36,556 bases of DNA. Origin: Prevotella sp. UBA7782. Its GTDB lineage: Bacteria > Bacteroidota > Bacteroidia > Bacteroidales > Bacteroidaceae. Of the stretch, positions 22,081 through 30,871 are shown piece by piece. A model generated the notes under the pieces. The model searched no databases and was not told the origin of the DNA. It worked only from the letters and a program-made list of their open reading frames with translations. The first letter of the stretch is position 1; every line of letters starts with the position of its first letter. Location of the stretch: NCBI GenBank assembly GCA_002480935.1, contig DLDC01000024.1:16995-53550 (forward strand), in the 5' to 3' direction. Made by a program: the position numbers and the translations under genes.

Positions 22081-22100
22081 GACCGGGGTGGAATCCGGTC
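22081..22100 (+). other. Hairpin between purH and mreB
   Basis: Perfect GACCGG/CCGGTC arms with an 8-nt loop lie 17 nt after the purH stop. There is no T-run, so it is not a standard terminator. It could stabilise or process the message between the two genes. Confidence 0.4.
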
Positions 22101-22138
22101 GGTCGACGAGATACAGTAATTTCTATAATTTAGATAAA

Positions 22139-23161
22139 ATGGGATTTTTTTCTTTTATTCAGGAAATAGCAATGGACCTGGGAACAGCTAATACTATTAT
22201 TATCAGTGATGATAAGATTGTGGTGGATGAGCCCTCCGTTGTAGCCCTTGACCGTCGCACGGATAAGATGATTGCCGTCGGCGAAAAGGCAAAGATGATG
22301 TATGAAAAGACACACGATAATATACGTACCATCCGTCCGTTGCGCGATGGGGTGATCGCTGATTTTACTGCCTGTGAGCAAATGATGCGTGGACTGATTA
22401 AAATGGTCCATACGGGCAGCCGTCTGTTCTCTCCTTCCTTGCGTATGGTGATCGGCGTTCCGTCAGGCTCTACCGAGGTAGAGTTACGTGCCGTACGTGA
22501 CTCAGCTGAACATGCAGACGGTCGTGACGTGTATTTGATCTTTGAACCGATGGCCGCTGCGATTGGCATTGGGATCGATGTAGAAGCACCGGAAGGAAAC
22601 ATGATCGTGGATATCGGTGGCGGAAGTACTGAAATTGCCGTGATTTCATTGGGTGGCATTGTCTCCAATAATTCTATCCGCATTGCCGGTGATGACTTGA
22701 CGGCGGACATCCAAGAGTACATGAGCCGGCAACATAATGTCAAGGTGAGCGAGCGTATGGCTGAGCGCATCAAGATCCATGTGGGCTCTGCCTTGACAGA
22801 CTTAGGGGATGAGGCTCCGGAAGACTATATCGTCCATGGTCCAAACCGTATCACGGCATTGCCTATGGAAGTTCCGGTTTGCTATCAAGAGATTGCCCAT
22901 TGCCTGGACAAGACAGTGGCAAAGATTGAGAATGCTGTGCTCTCAGCGTTGGAGAATACGCCGCCAGAGTTGTATGCAGATATAGTGAAGAATGGTATTT
23001 ACCTGAGTGGCGGTGGTGCTCTCCTCCGTGGCTTGGATCGCCGTTTGCAGGATAAGATCAATATTCCGTTCCATATTGCCGAGGATCCATTGCACAGTGT
23101 GGCAAAGGGAGCTGGCATCGCATTGAAGAATGTAGACCGTTTCTCTTTCTTGATGAGATAA
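22139..23161 (+). CDS. mreB: Rod shape-determining protein MreB
   Basis: The 340-aa actin homologue forms membrane-bound filaments that guide lateral wall synthesis. The chosen start gives M-G-F-F-S-F-I-Q-E-I-A-M-D-L-G-T-A-N-T, the expected N terminus. An upstream in-frame ATG at 22076 would add 21 unrelated residues and include the hairpin. Phosphate loops D-L-G-T-A-N-T and D-I-G-G-G-S-T-E-I-A and the adenosine motif S-G-G-G-A-L-L-R-G are intact. It heads mreB-mreC-mreD-mrdA-rodA with gaps of 4 and 1 nt and then overlaps. Placement directly behind the purH gene is typical of Bacteroidales. Only 3 of 36 isoleucine codons are ATA. Confidence 0.95.
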   Translation: MGFFSFIQEIAMDLGTANTIIISDDKIVVDEPSVVALDRRTDKMIAVGEKAKMMYEKTHDNIRTIRPLRDGVIADFTACEQMMRGLIKMVHTGSRLFSPSLRMVIGVPSGSTEVELRAVRDSAEHADGRDVYLIFEPMAAAIGIGIDVEAPEGNMIVDIGGGSTEIAVISLGGIVSNNSIRIAGDDLTADIQEYMSRQHNVKVSERMAERIKIHVGSALTDLGDEAPEDYIVHGPNRITALPMEVPVCYQEIAHCLDKTVAKIENAVLSALENTPPELYADIVKNGIYLSGGGALLRGLDRRLQDKINIPFHIAEDPLHSVAKGAGIALKNVDRFSFLMR

Positions 23162-23165
23162 GCCA

Positions 23166-24029
23166 ATGCGGAACCTAATTGAGTTTCTGGCAAAATACAA
23201 TCACTGGTTCGTATTCGTTCTCCTCGAAGTCATTAGCTTTGTCCTGCTATTCCAATATAACAGTTATCAAGGCAGTGTATGGTTCTCGTCTGCGAATCTC
23301 ATCTCAGGGAAGGTGTATGACCTGAATGCAGAGATCTTGTCATTCTTCTCTTTGACGAAGGCCAACACAGAACTGACGCAGCGGAACTTATACTTAGAGC
23401 GTCAGGTGGCACAGTTGTCTGATCAATTGGTTAAGGTCACCAAGGACAGTTCTTTGATCCATCAAGGACAGTTGCAGATGTTAGCCGACTATAAGCTAAT
23501 CCCTGCAAAGGTGGTTAGCAATACCATCGACAAGAGCGACAACTTCATGACGATTGATAAGGGAGCAGCGGATGGCGTGCGCAAGGATATGGGAGTAGCT
23601 TGTGGGAATGGTGTCGTAGGGATCGTATATCTGGTTGCTTCGCATTATTCCGTTGTCATCCCCGTCCTGAGCACAAAGTCGAATATCAGTTGCCGGATTC
23701 AGGGACGTGGCTATTTTGGTTATCTTCACTGGCAGGGGGGACCTTCGGATATTGCTTATGTGGACGACGTTCCCCGTCATGCGCATTTCAGGCTCTATGA
23801 TCATGTGGTCACCAGTGGCTATTCATCCGTCTTTCCTCCAGGTATCATGGTGGGAAAGATCTTGCATGTCTATAATTCAGCTGATGGATTGTCCTATCGC
23901 CTTCAAGTGAAGTTGTCCACAGACTTTGGAAACCTCCGAGATGTTTGTGTGATTGATGACGCAAAGATGGAGGAACGTTTGGAAGTGTTGAGGGCTGCCC
24001 AGGATTCAATCAAGTCAAAAACGGAATAG
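23166..24029 (+). CDS. mreC: Rod shape-determining protein MreC
   Basis: The 287-aa protein has a short cytoplasmic start, one membrane helix (about residues 14-32, F-V-F-V-L-L-E-V-I-S-F-V-L-L-F), a coiled-coil region around 60-95 (T-E-L-T-Q-R-N-L-Y-L-E-R-Q-V) and the periplasmic beta-barrel domain. The latter shows D-K-G-A-A-D-G-V, G-V-V-G-I-V and S-N-I-S-C-R-I. MreC links MreB to the penicillin-binding protein complex and activates PBP2. It starts 4 nt after mreB and ends 1 nt before mreD, so translation is probably coupled. Confidence 0.93.
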   Translation: MRNLIEFLAKYNHWFVFVLLEVISFVLLFQYNSYQGSVWFSSANLISGKVYDLNAEILSFFSLTKANTELTQRNLYLERQVAQLSDQLVKVTKDSSLIHQGQLQMLADYKLIPAKVVSNTIDKSDNFMTIDKGAADGVRKDMGVACGNGVVGIVYLVASHYSVVIPVLSTKSNISCRIQGRGYFGYLHWQGGPSDIAYVDDVPRHAHFRLYDHVVTSGYSSVFPPGIMVGKILHVYNSADGLSYRLQVKLSTDFGNLRDVCVIDDAKMEERLEVLRAAQDSIKSKTE

Positions 24030-24030
24030 T

Positions 24031-24531
24031 ATGAACTTAGATTTACTCAGGTCGATCTCGTTGTTTGCAGTGCTGCTTATCGTTCAGGCATTGGTTCTGA
24101 ACCATATCCACCTGTTTGATTGCGCAACACCACTGCTGTATGTCTATCTTGCCCTACTGTTCCGTAGGAATTATCCCCGTTGGGGAATCCTTGGCTGGTG
24201 TTTCGTGATGGGGCTCTGCGTGGATGTTTTCTCGAATACCCCAGGTGTCGGTGCGGCATCTATGACCTTCTTAGGTTTGATACAGCCTTATCTGTTGGCA
24301 CTCTTCATCCCACGAGACAGCCCCGATGACCTTGCCCCTTCCATGCATAGCCTGGGCGTGACGAAATTTATTTATTATACGATTATATCGGTATTCATCT
24401 ATTGCATTGTCTTCTTTACCTTGGAGACCTTCAACTTCTTCAATTGGATGCAATGGTTGCTGTGTATTGGGGGCAGTACGGTGATTACCGTAGTTTTGAT
24501 TCTGGTGATAGAAAATCTCAGGAAACGTTAA
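24031..24531 (+). CDS. mreD: Rod shape-determining protein MreD
   Basis: A 166-aa membrane protein with about five hydrophobic helices. It is identified mainly by position between mreC and the PBP2 gene and by the MreD-like Y-P-R-W-G-I-L-G-W-C-F-V-M-G-L-C-V-D-V-F segment with the conserved G-x-x-x-D. It is part of the elongasome membrane core. Its stop codon overlaps the first base of the mrdA start. Confidence 0.88.
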   Translation: MNLDLLRSISLFAVLLIVQALVLNHIHLFDCATPLLYVYLALLFRRNYPRWGILGWCFVMGLCVDVFSNTPGVGAASMTFLGLIQPYLLALFIPRDSPDDLAPSMHSLGVTKFIYYTIISVFIYCIVFFTLETFNFFNWMQWLLCIGGSTVITVVLILVIENLRKR

Positions 24532-26381
24532 TGAAAGATTTCAATCTTGAAAATCGTCGTTATGTAATTGGTAGTGTGGCGATTACGATCGTAGTCGTTT
24601 ACATCATCCGTTTGTTTACACTGCAGTTGTGGAGCGATGATTATAAGAAGAATGCAGATAGCAATGCATTCCTCAAGAAGATTGAATATCCTTCGCGTGG
24701 TGCCATTTATGATCGTCATGGCAAATTGTTGGTTTATAACCAGCCAGCTTATGACATCATGGTGGTGATGAATGAGGAAAGCGGACGATTAGATACGACG
24801 GAGTTCTGCAATACCTTGGGCATCACAAAGGAGTTTTTTATCCAGAGGATGAATGACATTAAGGATTACAACAAGAACCCAGGTTATTCTCGCTTTACCC
24901 AGCAAATGTTCATGAGTCAGGTATCAGACAAGGACTTTTCTGTTTTCCAGGAGAAGATCTTCCGCTTCCCAGGCTTCTATGTCCAGAAGCGGAGCATTCG
25001 TGAGTACCAGTATCCTTATGCCGCTCATGTATTGGGAGATGTGGGTGAAGTGTCGGAGAGTGACATAGAAGATGATGATTATTATCAGCCAGGTGACTAT
25101 ATTGGCAAGTTGGGAGTAGAACGTTCCTACGAAAAGGAGCTTCGTGGAGAGAAAGGAGTTCAGATCCTGCTTCGTGATGCTCATGGTCGGATACAAGGAA
25201 GTTATCAACATGGTAAACTGGACCGGAAGCCTGTGGCGGGAAGAAACCTCACCTTGGGTATTGACCTGAAGTTGCAAGCCTTGGGCGAGCGCCTGATGAA
25301 GGGTAAGATTGGTGCCATCGTCGCCATTGACCCCGGTACAGGTGAAGTGCTTTGCATGGTTTCCTCTCCTACCTATGATCCTCGTGGGATGGTAGGGCGC
25401 ATGAGGGGCAAGAACCATATTGCTCTGGAACGGAACGTGTGGAAACCCTTGCTCAATCGTGCGATCATGGGTCAGTATCCTCCAGGTTCAACATTCAAGA
25501 CCACCCAAGCACTCACTTATCTTACTGAAGGCATTATCACGCCTGCCACGGAATTCCCCTGCCATCATGGTTTCTCTTATCGTGGATTGCACGTGGGCTG
25601 TCATGGGCATGCTTCCCCATTGAGCTTAGTTCCGGCTATCAGCACATCTTGCAATGGCTATTTCTGTTGGGGATTGTTCCACATGATGAGCAATCGTAGG
25701 AAATATAAGAATGTGCAAGAGGCCATGACAATCTGGAAGGACTATATGGTGAGCATGGGACTGGGGTATAAGCTCGGTATCGACTTACCTGGGGAGAAAC
25801 GTGGGCTGATTCCGAATGCACAGTTCTATGATAAGGCCTATCATGGTTCATGGAATGGATTGACGATTATCAGTATTGCGATTGGGCAGGGGGAGGTGAA
25901 TTTGACTCCCTTGCAGATTGCCAATCTTGGCGCAACCATTGCCAACCGCGGTTATTACTATGTACCTCACGTCGTTAGGAAAGTGCAGGGTGAGCCCCTT
26001 GACACGCTTTATACACGAAGGCATTATACCAAGGCAAGCCGTCGGGCGTATGACTATGTCGTGGCAGGAATGCGCGCTTCAGCACTGGGAGGAACTTGCA
26101 AACATCTTGGACATTATGATATTGTGATGTGTGGCAAGACAGGTACGGCACAGAACCGTGGTCAGGACCACTCCGTTTTCATGGGGTTCGCTCCCATGGA
26201 CCATCCCCAGATTGCGATTGCAGTATATGTGGAGAATGGTGGTTTCGGAGCTGATTATGGCGTGCCTATTGGCGGATTGATGATGGCACAATATATCCAT
26301 GGTAAGTTGTCTCCGTCGCAAGAGCGTGAGGCAGAGGAATTTGAACACAGACGTATAGCTTATGGTTCGAGGAACAGATAA
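24531..26381 (+). CDS. mrdA: Penicillin-binding protein 2, elongation-specific transpeptidase
   Basis: The start overlapping the mreD stop gives M-K-D-F-N-L-E-N-R-R and a 616-aa protein; a longer open frame beginning at 24402 inside mreD is rejected. It has one N-terminal membrane anchor (about 11-31), a pedestal domain with P-S-R-G-A-I-Y-D-R-H-G near 54-64, and the transpeptidase domain. The active-site motifs are complete: S320-x-x-K323 in G-S-T-F-K, S373-C-N375, and K536-T-G in C-G-K-T-G-T-A-Q-N. It cross-links peptidoglycan during elongation with RodA. The rodA start lies within its last 20 bases. Confidence 0.94.
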   Translation: MKDFNLENRRYVIGSVAITIVVVYIIRLFTLQLWSDDYKKNADSNAFLKKIEYPSRGAIYDRHGKLLVYNQPAYDIMVVMNEESGRLDTTEFCNTLGITKEFFIQRMNDIKDYNKNPGYSRFTQQMFMSQVSDKDFSVFQEKIFRFPGFYVQKRSIREYQYPYAAHVLGDVGEVSESDIEDDDYYQPGDYIGKLGVERSYEKELRGEKGVQILLRDAHGRIQGSYQHGKLDRKPVAGRNLTLGIDLKLQALGERLMKGKIGAIVAIDPGTGEVLCMVSSPTYDPRGMVGRMRGKNHIALERNVWKPLLNRAIMGQYPPGSTFKTTQALTYLTEGIITPATEFPCHHGFSYRGLHVGCHGHASPLSLVPAISTSCNGYFCWGLFHMMSNRRKYKNVQEAMTIWKDYMVSMGLGYKLGIDLPGEKRGLIPNAQFYDKAYHGSWNGLTIISIAIGQGEVNLTPLQIANLGATIANRGYYYVPHVVRKVQGEPLDTLYTRRHYTKASRRAYDYVVAGMRASALGGTCKHLGHYDIVMCGKTGTAQNRGQDHSVFMGFAPMDHPQIAIAVYVENGGFGADYGVPIGGLMMAQYIHGKLSPSQEREAEEFEHRRIAYGSRNR

Positions 26382-27834
26382 ACAACCAACCAGTGTGTTG
26401 GGCTCACTTGACTGGTGGACAATAGGGATCTATGTGGCCTTGCTCATCTTTGGATGGGTGAGTGTATGTGGTGCCAGTTATACTTATGGCGATACAGATA
26501 TCTTTAGCTTAAGCACCCGCTCGGGCATGCAGATTATCTGGATTGGCACTTCCATTGTCCTCGGTTTTGTCCTACTGATGCTTGATGATCGTTTCTACGA
26601 TACTTTTGCATATATTATCTATGCAGCTTTGTTGCTATTGCTGTTCGTGACCATTTTTAATCCTCATGAGATCAAGGGATCCAGGTCGTGGCTTGTCTTA
26701 GGACCCTTGCGCCTGCAGCCTGCCGAATTCGCCAAATTCGCTACGGCCTTGGCTGTGGCGAAGTTCATGAGCACCTATGGCTTTGATATCCATCGATGGA
26801 AGCATTTTGCGGCGGCAGCGGGGATTGTCGTCTTGCCAATGCTCTTCATTGTGGCACAGCGCGAGACAGGTTCTGCTCTTGTCTATCTATCTTTCTTCTT
26901 AATGTTCTATCGCGAAGGGATGCCTGGGAGTGTATTGTTTACAGGAGTGGCCATGGTAGTATACTTTGTTGTGGGCATAAAATATGAGCAGGTCTTTTTA
27001 TGGGATACTCCTACCTCTGTGGGAAAGTTTGTCGTTTTGGCTCTTGTGCAAGTTTTTACCAGTGTGATGGTGTATGTGTATAACAAGAACACGCGTGAGA
27101 TGTTGACGCTCTTGGCATATTCCGTTGGAATCACCTTGGTTTTCTTGTTGTTTTCAGAATATGTTATCCCCTTTGACATCGTGTATGTCCAGCTCTTCTT
27201 GACAGCCGCCTTGATGGGTTATCTCATTTTCCGTGGCCTGAGTACACGTATCAAGAATTATTTCTATATAGGTCTGTTCTGCTTGGGATCTGTCGTCTTC
27301 TTCTATTCTGCAGACTATGTCTTGAACGATGTGATGGAGCCCCATCAACGTGTCCGCATCAATGTCCTATTGGGACTGGATGAGGACTTGGCAGGAGCAG
27401 GGTATAACGTGCATCAGAGTGAGATCGCCATTGGTTCCGGAGGGTTGCGTGGCAAAGGATTCTTAAATGGAACGCAAACGAAATTGAAGTTCGTCCCGGA
27501 GCAGGATACCGACTTTATCTTCTGCACCGTAGGTGAGGAAGAAGGGTTTGTTGGGTCGGCAGGAGTCCTTTTGCTTTTCTTAGCATTGATCTTGCGGTTG
27601 ATCAAGTTATCAGAGCGGCAACCATTTAAATTCGGAAGAGTATATGGTTATTGTGTTTTGGGCATCTTCCTCTTCCATGTGTTTATCAATGTAGGAATGG
27701 TTTTGGGGCTAACGCCAGTGATAGGTATCCCTTTGCCCTTCTTTAGTTATGGTGGTTCCTCCTTGTGGGGATTTACCCTTTTGTTGTTTATCTTCCTGCG
27801 TATTGATGCTGGCAGGAACTTAGTGAGGACTTAA
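26362..27834 (+). CDS. rodA: RodA, SEDS-family peptidoglycan glycosyltransferase
   Basis: The 490-aa protein has about ten membrane helices and polymerises lipid II together with PBP2. SEDS markers are G-S-R-S-W-L-V-L-G-P-L-R-L-Q-P-A-E-F-A-K near 110, A-Q-R-E-T-G-S-A-L-V near 160, G-S-G-G-L-R-G-K-G-F and P-E-Q-D-T-D-F-I-F-C-T-V-G-E-E-x-G-F. The C terminus has G-I-P-L-P-F-F-S-Y-G-G-S-S. It overlaps the end of mrdA by 20 nt. It is the last gene of the elongation operon. Its stop overlaps tail-to-tail with the gldH stop by four bases, with no hairpin to separate the converging transcripts. Confidence 0.94.
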   Translation: MVRGTDKQPTSVLGSLDWWTIGIYVALLIFGWVSVCGASYTYGDTDIFSLSTRSGMQIIWIGTSIVLGFVLLMLDDRFYDTFAYIIYAALLLLLFVTIFNPHEIKGSRSWLVLGPLRLQPAEFAKFATALAVAKFMSTYGFDIHRWKHFAAAAGIVVLPMLFIVAQRETGSALVYLSFFLMFYREGMPGSVLFTGVAMVVYFVVGIKYEQVFLWDTPTSVGKFVVLALVQVFTSVMVYVYNKNTREMLTLLAYSVGITLVFLLFSEYVIPFDIVYVQLFLTAALMGYLIFRGLSTRIKNYFYIGLFCLGSVVFFYSADYVLNDVMEPHQRVRINVLLGLDEDLAGAGYNVHQSEIAIGSGGLRGKGFLNGTQTKLKFVPEQDTDFIFCTVGEEEGFVGSAGVLLLFLALILRLIKLSERQPFKFGRVYGYCVLGIFLFHVFINVGMVLGLTPVIGIPLPFFSYGGSSLWGFTLLLFIFLRIDAGRNLVRT

Positions 27835-28295
27835 TGTTTCCGTTCCAGTTGAATGCCAATGTCTGATATTCCAGGTAGGATCTCTCTCTTCATGTCGTGG
27901 CGGACCGTGATATGAATGCTGTCACCTTGTGATAGCTGCAAGTCTCCTACGTGGAAGTCGTATTGATAATAGCTGATACCTTGTCCTTCGTGAATGCCCT
28001 GCTTGTCGATCAGCTTACAGTTTAATGTATCTGTCTTTTTTTCCCGGTCAGGGAAATAGGTCTGCTCTACAATTAATGTCAGTCCCATGAAAGGATAGGC
28101 ACCGTTGATGCGCAAGCCTAAGTCCATTCCATATACTCCAGTTTTCGATATTCCGGGGACATTAAATGTGAGAGTATCATTCTTCTCCCATCCTGCAATA
28201 GGAGTATGGTCATAAGTGTCATACTCCAAGTTATTGCAAGATACGAAGAAGGTGCCGATCAGAATCCCTATGGCGATCAATGACAATTTCCTCAT
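27831..28295 (-). CDS. gldH: Gliding-motility-type lipoprotein GldH
   Basis: The 154-aa lipoprotein starts at 28295 with M-R-K-L-S-L-I-A-I-G and a lipobox ending F-V-S-C (C20). A longer open frame reaching back to 28628 runs antisense-like through ricT and is rejected. The mature part is beta-rich with Y-D-T-Y-x-H-T-P-I and W-E-K-N-D-T-L-T-F near the start and D-L-G-L-R-I-N in the middle, which fits GldH. GldH is needed for gliding in Flavobacterium but is common in non-gliding Bacteroidales, where its role is unclear. It starts one base after the ricT stop and ends overlapping the rodA stop. Confidence 0.8.
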   Translation of the reverse strand: MRKLSLIAIGILIGTFFVSCNNLEYDTYDHTPIAGWEKNDTLTFNVPGISKTGVYGMDLGLRINGAYPFMGLTLIVEQTYFPDREKKTDTLNCKLIDKQGIHEGQGISYYQYDFHVGDLQLSQGDSIHITVRHDMKREILPGISDIGIQLERKH

Positions 28296-28296
28296 C

Positions 28297-29691
28297 TTAT
28301 GCCTCTGTCGATTTCTGTGGTGTTGTTTTCTGTGGTGCAGGCTTTGATTCTGTAGCCTTACCATTTCTGTTGTTATCGCGAGGTGTGTTGTTGTTGCGCC
28401 GGCGATTGTTATTCTTGGATGCCCCAGGGCGTTGTCCTGTTGGAGCATTCCGATTAGGTTGTCCCCCTCGCTTTTGCCTATTGACTTGCCCTTCTTGTCT
28501 TGCAGCCTGTGTCGGGTTAGACTCTTTTGCCCCTTCTTGTGCATGGGAAACGGGAGACGTATTGGCATTGTCCTGCGTCTTAGGAGCTTTCGGCTGCTTT
28601 TTCTTTTTCTTTTTCTTCGATTTATCAAACCGACTGATATCAGCGTTTGCGAGCAAGTCGACCGGTTTCTTCGGCTCTTTTTCCTTCCCGTCTTCCAAGA
28701 GTGAAAGAGGCTTTTCCCCCCGCTTATTCATTTCGATAATCTCATGGGCGCGCTTTGCCGTGATTTCTTCAAGGTTCACAGCCAAGTTCTTGTCTGTGGA
28801 ATAGGTACAGATTCCTGCCAAGATATCGGTCTTGAAAAGATAATAGTCACTATCCTGTGTTTGTAAGATAACCTCCTTGCTCGGCAGTTTCTTGTTGGCC
28901 TCGACATAATCGTCGACCTCATAGTTCAGGCAGCATTTCAATTTGGCACACATTCCAGCAAGTTTCTGAGGGTTCAGGGATATATCCTGAAAGCGTGCAG
29001 CATTAGTGCTCACGCTGACGAAGTTTTTCATCCACGTGGCACAGCAAAGTTCCCGTCCACAAGGTCCTGTTCCACCAATCCTCCCTGCTTCTTGCCTTGC
29101 ACCGATTTGCTTCATTTCTATTCGGACATGGAAGGTATCTGCGAGGACCTTAATGAGCTGTCGGAAGTCGACGCGCTCATCTGCGATATAATAAAAGATA
29201 GCCTTATTGCCGTCTCCCTGGTATTCCACGTCTCCAATTTTCATTTGGAGGTTCAAGTCTTTGGCGATCTGCCGGCTTTGGATCATGGTGCCATGCTCCC
29301 TGCTTTTTGCCTCGTGATATTTATCCATGTCCACTTGCTTGGCGATGCGGTATATACGCTTGATGTCATCTGCCGACTTTAGATTAGCTTTCTTGATCTG
29401 CAATTTGACCAGTCGTCCTGTAAGCGTGACCACTCCGATGTCATGTCCAGGGTTAGCTTCTACCGCCACGATATCACCTTTGTGCAAATCGAGATTGTTG
29501 ACATTATGGTAATATCCTTTTCTGGTATTCTTGAACTGTACCTCAACAAGATCTGTTGACTGCGTATTCCCTGGTACGTCAGCAAGCCAATCGTATGTAT
29601 TCAACTGCTTGTTCTGTCGCCCACAGGCTGCACGGCAGAGACCGCGGTCACAGCCGTTGCATATTTTGAATTTCATATTTTTGTAATCCAT
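28297..29691 (-). CDS. ricT: PSP1-domain protein, RicT-like iron-sulfur regulator
   Basis: The 464-aa protein carries an N-terminal cysteine cluster (C-N-G-C then C-R-A-A-C near residues 12-23), a PSP1 domain, and further paired cysteines in C-G-R-E-L-C-C-A-T-W and C-A-K-L-K-C-C-L-N-Y-E. In Bacillus, RicT is part of an Fe-S-bearing complex affecting RNase Y and biofilm genes; in Bacteroidota its partner genes and role are not established. From about residue 350 the chain becomes a disordered Lys/Asn/Gln/Pro-rich tail, usual for this phylum. A second ATG five codons in (29676) is a possible start. It lies between holB and gldH in one operon. Confidence 0.82.
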   Translation of the reverse strand: MDYKNMKFKICNGCDRGLCRAACGRQNKQLNTYDWLADVPGNTQSTDLVEVQFKNTRKGYYHNVNNLDLHKGDIVAVEANPGHDIGVVTLTGRLVKLQIKKANLKSADDIKRIYRIAKQVDMDKYHEAKSREHGTMIQSRQIAKDLNLQMKIGDVEYQGDGNKAIFYYIADERVDFRQLIKVLADTFHVRIEMKQIGARQEAGRIGGTGPCGRELCCATWMKNFVSVSTNAARFQDISLNPQKLAGMCAKLKCCLNYEVDDYVEANKKLPSKEVILQTQDSDYYLFKTDILAGICTYSTDKNLAVNLEEITAKRAHEIIEMNKRGEKPLSLLEDGKEKEPKKPVDLLANADISRFDKSKKKKKKKQPKAPKTQDNANTSPVSHAQEGAKESNPTQAARQEGQVNRQKRGGQPNRNAPTGQRPGASKNNNRRRNNNTPRDNNRNGKATESKPAPQKTTPQKSTEA

Positions 29692-29748
29692 ATCTGTAAC
29701 TTTATCATATATTGTAGGATCCCTGTCCTAAGGGCAGGTTTCTCTTGG

Positions 29749-30870
29749 TTATTTCCTCATGATGTAAATAATCATTTTCAATGCTAAGTCAAAAAAGACA
29801 ATCTTTCCATTCGCATTTTGCCCGATATCCCTTTGAGCCTTTTCCAATAGTTCGGTAATCTCAATCACGTTGGCTTCGTTGACGAACCGAGCGAAGTTCT
29901 TTGAAAAGTTCTCTTCTTCTTGCGTCATATAGATGAGACTGGGCTGATGGAAATTGAACATGAAGTTCTCGCGGATCATCCGTGAGAAATAGTTAAGCAT
30001 GCGCTTCTGCTTTTCCCTTCCATATCCTGCAGAGATTTCCGACCATTTCTTCAGTTCCCTGATATCACGCTTATAGGCGAGTCGCATGAGCATCATGAAC
30101 ATGTCGAGGAATCCCCTGTTCTCGTTAGATGCATCCAATTGGTTGAGGGCCTGCATCCAATTGCCATTTGCCAGTCGGGCTATCCGTCGTGCATTTTCCT
30201 CGTCAATGCCCCTTTTTTGTACTAAAGCCCGTTGTATGGAATATTCGCTAATTCTCTTGAAGTCAATGCGCTGTGCCCTGCTCAGGATGGTTTCTAATAA
30301 TTTCTCCGGTTCCTCGCATACTAAAATGAAAAGCGTCTGCATAGGAGGCTCTTCGAGTAATTTTAAAAGCTTATTGGCACATTCCTGGTTCATCCGTTCT
30401 GGAAGCCAGATGATGCAGATCTTATATCCACCTTGGCTGGACTTCAAGCTCAATTTGCGGATGATGCTATCACTCTCGCCCGCGCCAATGATGGCTTGTT
30501 GGGATGTCGCATTCATTTCGTTCAGCCATTGATCCATGGTAAAATAAGGTCCATGGGAAAGTAGGTGGTTCCATTCCTTAGCGAAATCGTCACTGATCAT
30601 CTTGTGTTCCGCCGATGTGCCTGCAGGGCGAATCACGGGATAGATGAAGTGCAGGTCGGGATGTTCCCATTTCCTGAGCATGGCTGTTGCTTTTGGGTCA
30701 CCATTTTCCCGATCGCCTAACAAATAGGAGGCGAAAGCAAGAGCCAATGCCATCTTGCCACAGCCCATGGGACCGCAGAACAGCATCGTATTGGGTATCC
30801 TGTCCTCTTCCTTCATTTGTAGCAGTCGCTGCTTGACGTCTTCTTGTCCTATCACTTCATCGAATCTCAT
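29749..30870 (-). CDS. holB: DNA polymerase III delta-prime subunit
   Basis: The 373-aa AAA+ clamp-loader subunit starts M-R-F-D-E-V-I-G-Q-E-D-V and has the P-loop G-P-M-G-C-G-K-M at 33-40. A-N-K-L-L-K-L-L-E-E-P-P and L-S-R-A-Q-R-I-D-F follow, where E-P-P and S-R-A are the usual delta-prime and DnaX-like motifs. It loads the sliding clamp with the tau and delta subunits. It begins one base after the metF stop. The pairing with ricT downstream is typical of Bacteroidales. Confidence 0.88.
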   Translation of the reverse strand: MRFDEVIGQEDVKQRLLQMKEEDRIPNTMLFCGPMGCGKMALALAFASYLLGDRENGDPKATAMLRKWEHPDLHFIYPVIRPAGTSAEHKMISDDFAKEWNHLLSHGPYFTMDQWLNEMNATSQQAIIGAGESDSIIRKLSLKSSQGGYKICIIWLPERMNQECANKLLKLLEEPPMQTLFILVCEEPEKLLETILSRAQRIDFKRISEYSIQRALVQKRGIDEENARRIARLANGNWMQALNQLDASNENRGFLDMFMMLMRLAYKRDIRELKKWSEISAGYGREKQKRMLNYFSRMIRENFMFNFHQPSLIYMTQEEENFSKNFARFVNEANVIEITELLEKAQRDIGQNANGKIVFFDLALKMIIYIMRK

Positions 30871-30871
30871 C

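Noticed and set aside
24402..24530. Upstream start for mrdA inside mreD
   Set aside because: The PBP2 N terminus and the ATGA-type overlap with the mreD stop fit 24531.
28296..28628. Longer start for gldH extending into ricT
   Set aside because: The extra residues are a basic shadow of the ricT tail; the lipoprotein signal begins at 28295.
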